Assembly: GCA_024349245.1 (NCBI GenBank)
Contig: JALDNG010000038.1
Span: 3,583,501 to 3,647,500, forward strand
DNA: 64,000 bases
Direction: 5' to 3'
Source of the DNA: Neodontobutis hainanensis
Taxonomy: Eukaryota > Chordata > Actinopteri > Gobiiformes > Odontobutidae
Each line of letters opens with the position of its first letter. The first letter of the stretch is position 1. Below are positions 24,085-34,604 of the stretch, in pieces. The position numbers were made by a program, and so were the translations under genes. The notes below the pieces were generated by a model. That model was not told the DNA's origin. It saw only the letters and a program-made list of their open reading frames with translations, and made no database searches.

Positions 24085-24245
24085 TCAGCTGCTCCCTTCA
24101 GGCATCACCACATTGAATTATCTAGAGCTTTGCAGATTTAGTTTGGCATAGGTTTTTCCCCGGATGCCCTTCCAGATGCAACCCTCTGCATTTATCCAGC
24201 TTGGGCCCAACACACAAAGGCACACTGGCTTGTGAGCACTTTAAC
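24085..24245 (+). mobile_element. Fragment of a common fish interspersed repeat (class unresolved)
   Basis: The order of landmarks is TTATTTCAGCTGCTCCCTTC, a TTTAGTTTGGCATAGGTTTT piece, CCGGATGCCCTTCCAGATGC, AACCCTCTGCATTTATCC and finally CACACTGGCTTGTGAG. I recognise this as a degenerate copy of a dispersed repeat found widely in teleost genomes (usual form CGGATGCCCTTCCTGACGCA). I do not know its formal class. No coding content. Confidence 0.6.
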
Positions 24246-24249
24246 ATGC

Positions 24250-24795
24250 TTTTACTGTGCGCTTGCAGAATACAGTAACAATTTCACAACAACAAAATAT
24301 CAGAATCGTAAAGGCGTTATGGTTCCACCCATAGAATCTTGGGTCTCAATGGAACAGGTCTTTGCTCCAAGTTAAGGCATAAAACCTGCCATGTTTTTGT
24401 GACATCTGTAAAATTGAATAAAGGATGTTTTGTCACTGTTTTTCATACAGCGATAATTCCTGGTGCCGGCTTTAACTGCTGAGTAAAAACTACTCTTTCT
24501 GTAAATTTTGGAGCAAAGTCATGGTTGACCTCTACACACAGTGCACTTAATCCATTGCATTGTGAAAACTCTCCCAGTGGCTTTATAACTCCACGTACGC
24601 TGCTCACATTTCACAGCTGTGAAACCAGACTGAGGTACTGGACAGTTGTTTGGCTACGGGAAAGGTTTATAAAAATCTATCAGTTTATACAGACACCAAT
24701 AGTGATAAATCTAGTTAGTGGCAAACTCCAGCTTACTTTTCCTGTCTCAGATTGCGCTCTGTAACTCATTGGGACTTACTTGTCATGCACAGGTC
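24250..24795. other. Non-coding stretch, nothing recognised
   Basis: Unique-looking sequence with a 79-codon plus frame of no recognisable family. Confidence 0.5.
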
Positions 24796-24799
24796 GGTC

Positions 24800-25140
24800 C
24801 CTGTTGAGAATAGATTCATTGCACACTTAGACTGGGATAAATAGCATTTCCTGGGGGATAATCAGGCGTTTATTGGAGATTCAAGTTTGAGCAGGGATGG
24901 CAATTTGTGCCCATCATGCAACACTAATTTATAACGACAACCTGGAAACGCTGCTTCTCATTTCATTTGCAATGCTAACTCGCCTCCAGTCCACTCTAAC
25001 ATGGCTCAACAGTCTGAGACAGAGGGGGCTAATTGCACAGAGGTGGCCGGTAGCAACATGAGAGCCTGTAATTGGACGATACACTCAGTGTGTGTGAAAG
25101 AGCATTTGCATATCACTTACACTTGTCTGTGAGGTGATGG
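24800..25140. promoter_or_regulatory. Candidate conserved non-coding element
   Basis: Complex, repeat-free sequence with several motif-like cores: GGGGGATAATCAGGCG near 24852, CACTAATTTATAACG near 24921, GGGGGCTAATTGCACAG near 25025 and CCTGTAATTGGACG near 25065. TAAT-type cores recur at short intervals and no coding frame is present. This fits an enhancer-like element of a developmental locus. The evidence is visual only. Confidence 0.35.
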
Positions 25141-25144
25141 GCAT

Positions 25145-27635
25145 TATGAACCGAAAATGTTCACGTCCACATCCACAGTTCACTAATCCACACTTTCTAT
25201 AAGCATTCAATTTTCATGAAACGCCTGTGGTCAAGCATTTTGGTTTCATTTTTACTCTGAACTCCACCTGTTCTTTCAACATTGTGTTATTCCAAACCAA
25301 TATTTGGGCAGAAGAACAAGGCATATACTTAGTTTTCAGCAACAAATATTTTGCAAACCATAAAAAACCCATCTGACAAACCTGCACACATAATTTAAAG
25401 AACAGGAAGGAACCTGAATGTCTATGAAAGTGACACAGGGCCATTGAACATATTTTAACACCAATCTGATGACAAATGACAAATACATTTCCACTTATGA
25501 GCTTCATTGAGCAATTTTAAATCATATTGCCTCATTGTGAAGCTGTTCAACAGTTTGTGAAAGCCTTCTAGAACAATTGGAAGTTGTCACAAAACTAAAG
25601 TTCCAGTCTGTTTAGTATCTGAGAAAGAGCTGTATCTTGTATGGTATGGTACGTATAAAATCATGTATTATTCATTTTATTGTGTCATCATGCAAAAGCT
25701 GAGATGTCTTTCATTCTTCTGTTTATAAGACAACAACAATCAATGAAACACTGTTAGCCTATTGTGCCAAGTGAACTGAAGGAAGAAAACTCATTACGTT
25801 GCCTTTAAAGCTAATCAAGGACACTCTTTCTCCAGTCTGTCTCTATTTGAGCAGTCTCTTGGACCTTGTGGTCATGTTATTGGACATAATACACCTTGGA
25901 GCAGCCGAGTGGTCCAAGCCCCCCCTCCCCGTTGAACAATGACTCTGTTGTGTTTCCTCAGCAGCGAGCAGAAGTCCTGGGAGACGGCAGAGGCAGCTGT
26001 GGTGGGATCTAGGGACAAGGGGAAGGACTCTGTGAGGCAGGCAACAACAGGAGGGGGCGAGGTTACAGAGTCTAGAGGGGTTGTGTGTTATGTTGTGAGA
26101 ACCCCCAATTTTGCCACTCAAAAAAAAACAAAAAAAAAACACATCTCCCACCCCCATCTTTCTGACTTACTCCAGAAAAAAGGCCAATGCGACAGAGCAG
26201 CCATTTGCAATGCAGATCATGTCCAGAAGGGAGGGGAAAAAAGACGCTGGGAATCAATGGTGCTGTATCAATCGGCTGACTGCTAATGTCCTCCACTTTC
26301 TGATTCTTGACCCCTTCGCTCCCGTCCCCTAGACAAACCTCCATTGTCTCCCTAGGCCCCACTTTTGTTCCTTTTAGTCCATTGCGTCGGCCAAAGATGC
26401 CACATTAGGCTAAGAAAATCCACAACTCCAGGTCCCCTTTGAAGAGCAATGCAGTAACTGTCATTTAGAAATGTGTTTAGCAGGTCTGGGGCCGCCACAT
26501 AATGGGCTGAAAAGAGAAAACAGGGAGGGTTAACCCAAGGGGGACCAGTCAGTGTTTGGCAAACGCAACATTTAACCCATGTGGTCATTGTCATAATATC
26601 CCAATTTGTGTCAGAAATCTGGTTGGAGTGATACGGTAAATCAGAGAAAGAATAGACGGACTGTCAGGTGACACCACTAAGTCACAAAGAGCAAAGGCTT
26701 TTGAAATTTGCACCCTCCGTGTTTAATACCTGAGCAATGGCTGGCAAAGAAAAAACTCCTCATTATTTTTGCATGAAGCTTGTAATGAACTAACAGCTTT
26801 ATCAGTGTCTTAAATAAAAACAGCAATTAGCAAATCTGAGCCTCACCACGCTCTTTCATGTCCGACAAGCTCCTACATCACTGGGATGTCTCACTTTTGA
26901 TGGAGCACTTCAGAAATACTCATTTCAGTCGGGCAATCATTAAAAACCAGTATACATTTCAATTTGCAGAGTAACTCAATCGTGCATGAAAGTGATAGAC
27001 GTATCTCGTACTCATTTGACCTTCTCTGATACTGCTGTGTTAGTAATTTACTCACGCTACTGTAGGGTTTCTTTCCCTCATTTCTTGTGATATTGTTGTT
27101 TGTTCTCTAAAACATGACTTACAAGTTGGTATTTATGTTTTTAGTATAAAATGATTATGTTAAATTGTGTTTTTTTATATATATTCACCTTTATTTGTGT
27201 AGTTCAATGTCACAACATGAAAATAATAATGATAAAAGTGATTTTTATTTGATTTCTATTTTCTTTCTCTAGCATTTAGGATTTTTTTTTATAAATTTGT
27301 TGTTACTTTTGATAGATAGTATCTCTTTTTTTTCTTGTCCTGTACTGCTCCTTGTCCAGAGTACCATTGTGGACGAGGGACTATCTATAATCACTGCGGC
27401 CAATAATTAGGTTTAATTTAACTGCAGTTAATAAAAAAAATGTTCAAATGAATTTTATGCAAGGCACATCTAACTTGTAATTATTGTGCATTAAACACTG
27501 CTTAACAATGTATATCAAGCTAATGTTCTAAATCAATACTCTTAAGTTAATGTTATTTAATTATTCTAAGGCGATGACTTTATGTTTTTTTGTTAAGTAA
27601 ACCTTACTTTTTAAATTTTACAGCGCAATAGAAAT
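25145..27635. other. Non-coding stretch, nothing recognised
   Basis: Includes a GC-richer region at 25840-26600 with overlapping frames on both strands (up to 115 codons), interrupted by A-rich runs near 26119-26140. No protein family or repeat was recognised. 27100-27350 is strongly AT-rich. Confidence 0.5.
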
Positions 27636-27645
27636 AGGACTAGAC

Positions 27646-27974
27646 CAGGGGTGGGTATTATATTTCTCCAAGGGCCACCTTGGGACTTGGGACTGTTGTG
27701 GAGGGCCAGGCCAACATAGTGATAGCACCACTCTTTACAGTTTGTTCTAAAACCAGTGAAAACTATCTCTCTGAGAGTTAGAGATGATAGTTTTAGGAAA
27801 CGTTGTTACTGTTTGGAGCGTGTCACAGTGAATCAACTGATTACTGCAGAATATTGAAGGAAAAATATATGTAGTGTTTAATTATCAATAGAATATTAGT
27901 AAATGCTTGGCGGACCGGATTAAACAGCCCAACCGTCCGCATGTGGCCCCCGGGCCTTAGTTTGCCCACCCCTG
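27646..27974 (+). mobile_element. Complete hAT-like non-autonomous transposon (MITE)
   Basis: The 329-bp element has terminal inverted repeats: CAGGGGTGGG at the left end and CCCACCCCTG at the right end. It is bracketed by a perfect 8-bp direct repeat, GACTAGAC, at 27638-27645 and 27975-27982. An 8-bp target duplication together with CAGGGGTGGG termini is diagnostic of the hAT superfamily. Just inside the termini the two ends also mirror each other (AAGGGCCAC on the left, GTGGCCCCCGGGCC on the right). There is no transposase frame, so the copy depended on an autonomous relative. The interior is shared with the truncated copy at 10823-11150. The perfect target duplication suggests this insertion is the better preserved of the two. 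Confidence 0.93.
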
Positions 27975-27984
27975 GACTAGACCA

Positions 27985-28565
27985 TCCTCAAATCAGTTTT
28001 AATTCTGTTTGTCTATAAAAGTAAAAGTATAAAAGTGACTTGAGTGTTTATCTGAAGCAATAGTCTGTGAAAGTTGCACAGCCATAAAAAAACTTCACAG
28101 TTGCCATTGGTTACACAAACAAATTAGTGACTAATGATGGAAACTAATCCCAGATAAAACCACTTGTGCCACCTTGAGCACCCTTCATGTTTTAGAGTGA
28201 CAAGACTGTTGTTATTGCACTGACTAGATCCTGTGGCTATGGATTAATTAGCTACAAATGTATTCGAGGCCACAAAACAAAAACTGAAGTACCATAAAAG
28301 CTCACTATTTGCCCTGCAACAAAATAATGTTGTTTTACAGTGACGTTAAAATGATTTCTTCTAAATTTTCATCAACAAGTTGCAACATCAATATGTTGTT
28401 CACAGCTTCATTTATTCATATTCACATACTTTCTAGAAAAACTGCCAACCAAGCAAAAAACTTTGTGAAAGTATAATGATGCTGACTGAAGTAATAGCTA
28501 AAACATTCACATTTGGACATTGTCCAAGTAATCAACCTTGTATTATTTACCAGGAATTTATGAAG
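27985..28565. other. Non-coding stretch, nothing recognised
   Basis: AT-rich sequence. An AAAAGTAAAAGTATAAAAGT piece near 28018 may be a remnant of the AGTA-type repeat. Confidence 0.45.
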
Positions 28566-28569
28566 CCCT

Positions 28570-28790
28570 CAAAACAACTATTTGTGCGTAGTCCCTCCTT
28601 TTTTGCCTCCTCAGAGCAGAATAGCATTAGGGACAGAAGTAATCAGCCATACTTAAGCCTAATGGCCCCAGATGCCACAGCCCACATTAAATGCAAAACC
28701 TTGTGTCGCTCAGCTGTTGGGGCCAAACAGACGGAAATACATACAATTAGCAAAACTGCAACTCTTATGGAAAGCATCCCAGCTATTTCC
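28570..28790. promoter_or_regulatory. Candidate conserved non-coding element
   Basis: Complex block with GAGCAGAATAGCATTAGGG, CAGAAGTAATCAGCC and CCCACATTAAATGC segments. An open plus-strand frame of 107 codons (28476-28799) spans it, but it has no recognisable family and the codon content is unremarkable. I favour regulatory or unique neutral sequence over a gene. Confidence 0.28.
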
Positions 28791-28794
28791 AGCC

Positions 28795-29675
28795 ATTAGT
28801 GACTTGGTTTTGAAGCGGCCAGCCCTTGACCTCGGGGGGTAAACGGGAGACCGAGCGGGGGAGTAAATGGACTGAGATGTGATTCCAAAGCTAAAAGTTC
28901 AGCACATGCATGTCATTCAGTCTCAGACTTTTCATTATACTGTGAAATAGGGTTCGAGGGTCGTCCTGTGGCACCTTGGCAGCAATTTGAAGGAGAACGG
29001 CTGAAAGGACCACATATGGACGCAGTGACCCTTAAACCTGCCCCGGGACAGACGGAGGCCCTAAAATCATAATATTGTCCCAAAGCAGAGATGGATAGCT
29101 TTGCCAAAATCTGAACTTCACTCAACATGCTGCTACTTTGAAATAAATATGACTCAGCTTATTGTTGTCTAACTAGTATTATTCAATCAAATGTTCACTT
29201 TTGATTAAATAAGGTTGCATTTTATGCTGTGTTGCTTGTTGAGCATAAATTGGACACAAAGCTAAATGGGGTTATTTGAGTGGGGGAGGGGTACAATCTC
29301 TTGGAGTATTAAACAACATGGAATGTCTGTTTGGAATCTACTCTAATACAGTGTATGGAAAATGTTACTTGAGTAAATGTACTACTCGCTGCTGGCCTGA
29401 GGTAACGCTGCATCGTGTTGTTTTTGTTATGGTTCAGTTTCTGTCAACTGCTCAAAAGATATGGATGACATATTATTTACTAGAAATATTGGTATAAAGG
29501 CACAAAGACTTATTTAAATTCACACAGTGTTCACAGTTTTGGGCAACAAAAAAAAAAAAAGTTGGTTATGAGGATTTTAAGAGCCACTGCCACTCATCAC
29601 GAGCACATTTTTATCTTCTTTTCCATCTTCTCCCCTCCCTACGGTCCATATGCATGATTTCTGACCAGACTACTC
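28795..29675. other. Non-coding stretch, nothing recognised
   Basis: Unique-looking. The GTTACTTGAGTAAATGTACT piece near 29356 resembles the AGTA-type repeat. A (A)n run lies near 29550. Confidence 0.45.
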
Positions 29676-29679
29676 GGGC

Positions 29680-29880
29680 ATAAAAATGCTATACAGTGGA
29701 TTAGCCGTCAGTGAATGGTATGATTTGGAAGCCCGTCTGTCAGTTCTCCCTGTCCATGAGAAGCAGCCTTTCAGTCCTGTTGCCTGCTCTTGTTTATTTA
29801 TGAGCAGGTCTAGGCCCAGCGTTTTTAATCATTCATGAAACTTCGACGGGCCTCGAAAAGAAGTCAACATCATGCTGGAT
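29680..29880. promoter_or_regulatory. Candidate conserved non-coding element
   Basis: Complex, repeat-free block. It includes a CTTGTTTATTTATGAGCAGG stretch near 29790 with a forkhead-like TGTTTATTTA, and AATCATTCATGAAAC near 29828. No coding frame. Enhancer-like by texture only. Confidence 0.32.
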
Positions 29881-29884
29881 CCTT

Positions 29885-30620
29885 ATCCCAAACACTGAAG
29901 CAGAAAAACATCCAATTTTCTCAAAGATTATAAAATGAAAATAGGAAGGAATCCAGAGGCGACACATTGGCCGATTCATAGTCTCTTGGATTAAAACCTA
30001 AAAAAAAACAAATGAGGTTTGTTAATTCAACTTGCATAAGTAATCTTTTTTCAGTGATTATTAATCTGTCCTAAAAAACAATGTTATTTTCCTGCCAGAT
30101 AACCCACTAAATAACAAACCTCTAGGATTCTGCAATCTCCTGCCAATGCATTACAGCGTCTCGGATCCCCGTTTTCATTAATAAGTGAAAATAAATTACG
30201 GGTAAGCCAAATAAATTGAAATGTTACTCCGAGGTCAGTAGCGGCTCACAGACTCAGACGAGGCAACATCGCAGTTGTAAATCACTGAGTTGAAAAGTTC
30301 ACATTGTCAACATATTTGCCACTGAGCACAATTCAGCCAGATATTAAAGTGTAAAGAAGAGGGAAAAAAACCTGATTAACATAGAATAATGTTCAATATA
30401 ATGCACATGAGCCAAAAATTGGGGGTCATTTGGGAGACAGGAAAGCAGAAAACAAAAGAGCTGCAGATTGTTTGTTAATGGCAGGGTCAGCGAAGCTCTG
30501 TTGGCTCAGTGTAAAGATCCTAAACTTATAAAAAACACACAATTAACCTCTATAAAGATGTTAACAGGCACTTCATTAATTCCCCCTTTTTACCAACATA
30601 GTCTGAATCCCAGTAGTTCT
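29885..30620. other. Non-coding stretch, possible regulatory patch
   Basis: The patch 30160-30300 is complex (TCATTAATAAGTGAAAATAA near 30175, CGAGGTCAGTAGCGG near 30229). The rest is AT-rich and unremarkable. No gene or repeat was recognised. Confidence 0.4.
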
Positions 30621-30629
30621 AAAATGTTT

Positions 30630-30685
30630 ACATATTGTATGTAAAGCGTCTTTGCGTCCCCTGAAAAGAGCTATATAAATTTGAT

Positions 30686-30743
<58 letters not shown>
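30630..30743 (+). mobile_element. LINE/SINE 3' tail ending in (ATT)n
   Basis: TGTAAAGCGTCTTTGCGTCC followed by GAAAAGAGCTATATAAATTT leads into an (ATT)n array at 30688-30743 of about 18 units. This is the standard 3' end of L2-type LINEs and of SINEs with matching tails. It resembles the tail of SINE family A here (3750-3808), so it may be a strongly 5'-truncated copy. The microsatellite probably grew from the element's own terminal repeat. Confidence 0.7.
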
Positions 30744-30744
<1 letters not shown>

Positions 30745-30844
30745 GACACACTGGTTGGCCTTTTATTGGTCAAAAGCAACATGTCTTGCTGGATCAGGTT
30801 ACAACAATTGAGTAAAACTAAAGTGAAGTGCAACCAAAAGCCAA

Positions 30845-31140
30845 TTTAATGGGTATACAACATTGAGAACCCCGTTTTTTAATATCCCCATATACATGAC
30901 AAACAATAGTATCCCAGATTCCCAGATATGGTAAAGTAACGTAGACATTTACACCTGCAGCTGCCAGAAAGCAGGATACATAGTTAACATGCCACAGTAT
31001 CCTGGTTTCTTTTATAGTTCTCCTGGTAGATTGTTTAGGTTTCTAAACCAGGATATTAGCTAATCCCGGTTTCTGAAATGCACAAAGACAAAAACATTGA
31101 TGGGATTCCATAAAAAAACAAAAAAAAAACAGGATACAGT
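30845..31140. mobile_element. Palindrome-rich element, probable non-autonomous DNA transposon
   Basis: Several inverted pairs of one motif occur: AGTATCCC (30908), CAGGATAC (30972), GTATCCTGG (30997) and CCAGGATATT (31048), with another GGATAC near 31134. A GGTTTCTAAACC near-palindrome lies at about 31039-31050. I recall a similar GGATAC/GTATCC-rich repeat, with CCCGGTTTCTGAAATGC, from teleost genomes, but class and ends are uncertain and no target duplication was identified. No coding content. Confidence 0.4.
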
Positions 31141-31332
31141 GTAACAAGAAAGACTAAATATTCTAGTATTTTCAGAAAATCTTATTTTCTAATTAAAATT
31201 TTCTAAAAACTTCTATGAAATCCTTTTAAAACCTAATATCTGTATGGTCACACAAAATATATTCACTTCCCAACTTTCACTTCTCATTTTTATTATGCAG
31301 CCATTACAAATTAAACATGGAAACATACTGTA

Positions 31333-31682
31333 TTATTATTTATTATTACATCAATTTCATATAGCACTTTTCTGGGGATGCATCAACGCTTTACATATCA
31401 ATTATTCATTCACTCCACAGTCACACACTGGTGGTAGTAAGCTACATCTGTAACCACAGCTGTCCTGGGGCAGACTGACAGAGACGTGGCAACCATTCCG
31501 TGCCTACAGCCTCTCCGACTATTACGAAATACATTCACATTCTCCCACAATCATACAAGGCAAGGTGGGTTAAGTGTCTTGCCCAAGGACACAACGACAG
31601 TATGAACTGTGGGGAGAGCGGGAATCGAACCTACTATCTTCCAGTTGAAGGACAGCCGCTCTACCACTGAGCCACTGATCCG
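31333..31682 (-). mobile_element. tRNA-derived SINE, family A (near full length)
   Basis: On the minus strand the tRNA-like head is at the right. The A-box-like part is near 31661-31675 (TGGCTCAGTGGTAG in forward sense) and the B box GGTTCGATTCCC at 31620-31631 is close to canonical. The body carries GGGCAAGACACTTAACCCACC and CTCTGTCAGTCTGCCCCAGG as in the copy at 3521-3808. The tail runs into TATTATTA-type sequence at the left end. A 6-bp direct repeat, ACTGTA, flanks it exactly at 31327-31332 and 31683-31688 and is a candidate target-site duplication, although six bases is short for a SINE. The good B box and intact body suggest this is the youngest family A copy here. It is a mobile element, not a functional tRNA gene. 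Confidence 0.88.
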
Positions 31683-31689
31683 ACTGTAC

Positions 31690-32364
31690 TTTATACTATA
31701 TTTATTTATTTCCCATGTCTAAAGAATTATTTATACCAGATTTGGTGAAAGACACAAGTTATTTCAGTGTCAGTGGTTTTCATAATGTCAACATGTCTTT
31801 GTTTACGAGAAGCCACTGCTCGAGGATCACGGAGCAAGGTGAAGTTACGGGTGCTCTTCAAGGACAAAAAGGGCCACAACAGCAAATGCAAATAAAGAAG
31901 ATGTCCAAGGCACTCTGATATACTTTTGTTTTTATTTTTGTCTTCATCAGGGCTGCACTGATCTTTGTCTTTGTTTACTTTGGCTTTCTGTTTGTCTTTA
32001 GGCTAGGTCCACAGCAATACATGTTCAAGACGCTCAACCAGTATGTTTTCAAATTGTAGTCCCGCACTTGGACTTGAGATTAATTTGATCAAAATGATCA
32101 AAATCATTCAGTGGCTGCTAGTAAATGTGAGAGTTTAACTTGGCATTGCTCTCTTCCATGATGTAACCCAAAAAACACTTCATCCCTGTTCAAACACCAA
32201 CTGAATGAGTATAATTAATAAAATGATGATCTGTCTGAGTGTGAACGAGTGAGTTATACAACATTAACCTGTTCAGTTTACGTTTTAAATGTATAGTGAT
32301 CTGGCTTTAATTACTGTTCTCATCTGGTCAATGTCAAACCCTTTCTTGTCTACTGTAGGCTACC
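31690..32364. other. Non-coding stretch, nothing recognised
   Basis: AT-rich unique-looking sequence without coding potential or a recognised repeat. Confidence 0.5.
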
Positions 32365-32368
32365 TGTA

Positions 32369-32498
32369 CATTCATTCATTCATTCATTCATTTCCTTCTG
32401 CTTAGTCCTGTTATGGGTCGCGGGTGCCTATCCCAGCAACTTTGGGCCTAAAGCGGGGTACACTCTGGACAGTGGCCAATAAATTGCAGGGCTGTAAT
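32369..32498 (-). mobile_element. SINE-like family B, 3' end with (CATT)n tail
   Basis: The left end is (CATT)6 at 32369-32392, which is the element's terminal repeat read in reverse. It is followed by GGGTCGCGGGTGCCTATCCC and GCGGGGTACACTCTGGAC and stops after GCAGGGCT. These are the 3'-most landmarks of family B, so this minus-strand copy is 5'-truncated. TGTACA occurs directly to the left (32365-32370) and again at the right edge (32499-32504). It may be a short target-site duplication, though it overlaps the first bases of the tail and is palindromic, so chance is possible. Confidence 0.72.
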
Positions 32499-32503
32499 TG
32501 TAC

Positions 32504-32520
32504 AAAAAAAAAAAAAAAAA
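32504..32520. repeat. A17 homopolymer
   Basis: An uninterrupted run of 17 A immediately after the family B copy. Confidence 0.95.
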
Positions 32521-32524
32521 CGTT

Positions 32525-33505
32525 TGCAACATTTGCACATTCATTTGTATACTCAGTCCGCCCTTGTGTGCACAATCTAATCCTGAACAAATTCTTTAGC
32601 CTTGTATCCGCCACTTGATGACAAGATTTGACAAATGTTGAGGCACAGCTGCACATAGAAGTGCTGCTGCTCTGGAAATATTTCAGCCTCGTCAGTGCCA
32701 GCTCTCGGGGATTAAAGCTAAGAACGGCTGCATTACTCGAGAGCTAGAACATCTGGGTTTCTGAAGGGCAACCCGTGAGGTACACAGAGGTCTTGGAGGA
32801 GAACTAGCCATTTGTAAAGGTTAGCCAATTTAGCCCAAAGCAAATGGAGCTGACAGCCTCATGCTGCACAGACCCTCTGTGTGTTTACACTGCACTAGAG
32901 AAATGGAATAATTGTGTTGAGTCCAAATGTTGAGACCCTAATGCAACTGAAATGATACCAGATCACATTCCTCAGTCAAACTAACACACCTAAATAAAGT
33001 GGTCAAGCCAAAGCACTGCACTGATATGCTTTAGTCAAACTCACCCTGGTCTACAGAGTTTTTTATTTAACCGATATTAACTGAAGATACCCAGTACATA
33101 CAGAATTTTGTACTTCTAGTTAAAGTATCACTCTAAAACTGTTATGTTCAGTCTATTTCTAATCATAGGAATCTACAAGTGCCAAAAAGGCATATGTGGA
33201 TAAAACTTACCTTAAAAAGATGTAAAACGGAGAATAGCTTTTGTGCAATTCACTAGATTCAATGAGACATCTCAAATATTGTTTTACAGACAAACACCTA
33301 AAACGAGAAGTACATGGATCACAGGATAGATTAGCAGAAACTAGTTGAATCCAGAAGTTGATAAGTAGATTTGCAGGTGGGGTTTTGTTAATAGTATGTT
33401 TTTTGCCAAGTTCGCATTTTACCCACACATCAATTAAATGTTATCTATTCATTTTTTTTTTTTTTTTTAAGCATTTAGTAAAGAACAGAAATGAAAAATG
33501 TTTAA
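32525..33505. other. Non-coding stretch, nothing recognised
   Basis: Unique-looking sequence with a T17 run at 33452-33468. The patch 32690-32830 is more complex but has no recognisable content. Confidence 0.5.
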
Positions 33506-33509
33506 TGTT

Positions 33510-33759
33510 CAAACGCTCACCTATAGCCATGAGTTTTTGGTCATGACCGAAAGAACAAGATCCCGGATTCAGGCGGCCGAAATGAGTTTAATCCACGCCC
33601 TATCTCTAAGACAGGGCATGGAGCTCAGAGTAGAGCCACTGCTCCTCCACATCAAAAGGAGACAGCTGAGGTGGCTGAGGTAAATGGGGCATCTGTTGAG
33701 GAAGCCTCCTGTAAGCCTCCGTGACTTTGTCCCGTATAAGCAGAAGATGGATGGATGGC
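33510..33759 (+). mobile_element. Non-LTR retrotransposon relic (reverse-transcriptase C-terminal part)
   Basis: In one plus frame the translation gives LTYSHEFLVMTERTRSRIQAAEMS (in two adjoining pieces, from about 33516) and then, after an internal deletion, LRVEPLLLHIKRRQLRW. I recognise these as consecutive motifs of the C-terminal region of a LINE reverse-transcriptase polyprotein that is abundant in fish. The frame then stops (about 33683). The DNA continues to a GTATAAGCAGAAGATGG-type end followed by ATGGATGG, the usual 3' terminus of this element type. About 30-40 codons between the two blocks are missing compared with the normal order. It is a dead, 5'-truncated copy. The clade (RTE-like or other) is not resolved. 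Confidence 0.75.
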
Positions 33760-33764
33760 TGTAA

Positions 33765-34010
33765 ATGTTGTTTATCATCAATAATTATATAAGTCTTCTT
33801 GTGTCAATATCTAATGTAAATATCAATTTGCACAATGTCATGTTTTAATTGATGACTATAACTTGACTAAACTGTGCATGTACTGACTATGATGATTAAA
33901 TGGCTGAACAGTTTGAACTATATTCTATAAATTAAGGATTAACAAAGTTACAAATACTCAACTAATGCTTAATAGTGTGTAGCTTTTATTAAGTGTTACC
34001 AACTATTCTT
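33765..34010. other. Short AT-rich spacer
   Basis: Nothing recognised. Confidence 0.5.
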
Positions 34011-34015
34011 AACAG

Positions 34016-34051
34016 CTTCAGAGGCAGAAACCGCTTCAGAGGCAGAAACCT
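34016..34051. repeat. Two-copy 18-bp tandem duplication
   Basis: GCTTCAGAGGCAGAAACC occurs twice in immediate succession without a mismatch that I can see. Confidence 0.9.
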
Positions 34052-34054
34052 TTG

Positions 34055-34365
34055 TATAACACCCTAAAAACCAGGCATTTTAGAGGCTAAAGAATGAAGT
34101 TGATTGATGAGCCGAGATAAATGACTGTACATTAAAGCCTCAGAAGAGCACAATGATTAAACTACCCCAACAGTCCAAAGAAAAGCTGCACGAAATATAG
34201 CATTCAAAAAGGTTTCCATTTACATTTGAAGAGTTGGTGTTAAAGGGAGTATAACAGCATGAAAACATCAGTTCAGTGAATGCTCCTTGATCTTTTCGGG
34301 ACAACATGTGGCCAACAGGAGAAAAGATGGATAGGGGGACTCAGAGGGTCACCACTGTTTGTGTG
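34055..34365. other. Non-coding stretch, nothing recognised
   Basis: AT-rich unique-looking sequence. Confidence 0.5.
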
Positions 34366-34369
34366 TTTG

Positions 34370-34600
34370 CTTTAGTTGTTTGCATAGAAGGCCTCTTTTT
34401 TTTTTTACGATGCCATCTGCGCGGGTAGAAAGGCACGTATTGTCTGTACGTGCGAGTCCTTCGTGAATGATCACTGTGTTGAGCCGTTAATGATAATACC
34501 ATTTGAACTTCCCACACTGATTTTCTTTCATGGTTTAAAAGTTGGTCTCGATGCGCCAAGGAAAACAAGAGCGTAATGGACATTCTCTGGCTCTGCAATT
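34370..34600. promoter_or_regulatory. Candidate conserved non-coding element
   Basis: Complex block containing GATGCCATCTGCGCGGG near 34409 (a CATCTG E-box core), GCACGTATTGTCTGTACGTG near 34432 with ACGT pairs, and GAGCCGTTAATGATAATACC near 34482 with TAAT cores. No coding frame is supportable. The motif mix fits an enhancer. Evidence is visual. Confidence 0.35.
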
Positions 34601-34604
34601 ATGT

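Noticed and set aside
30576..30833. Minus frame with a long run of isoleucine
   Set aside because: The run is the translation of the (ATT)n microsatellite.
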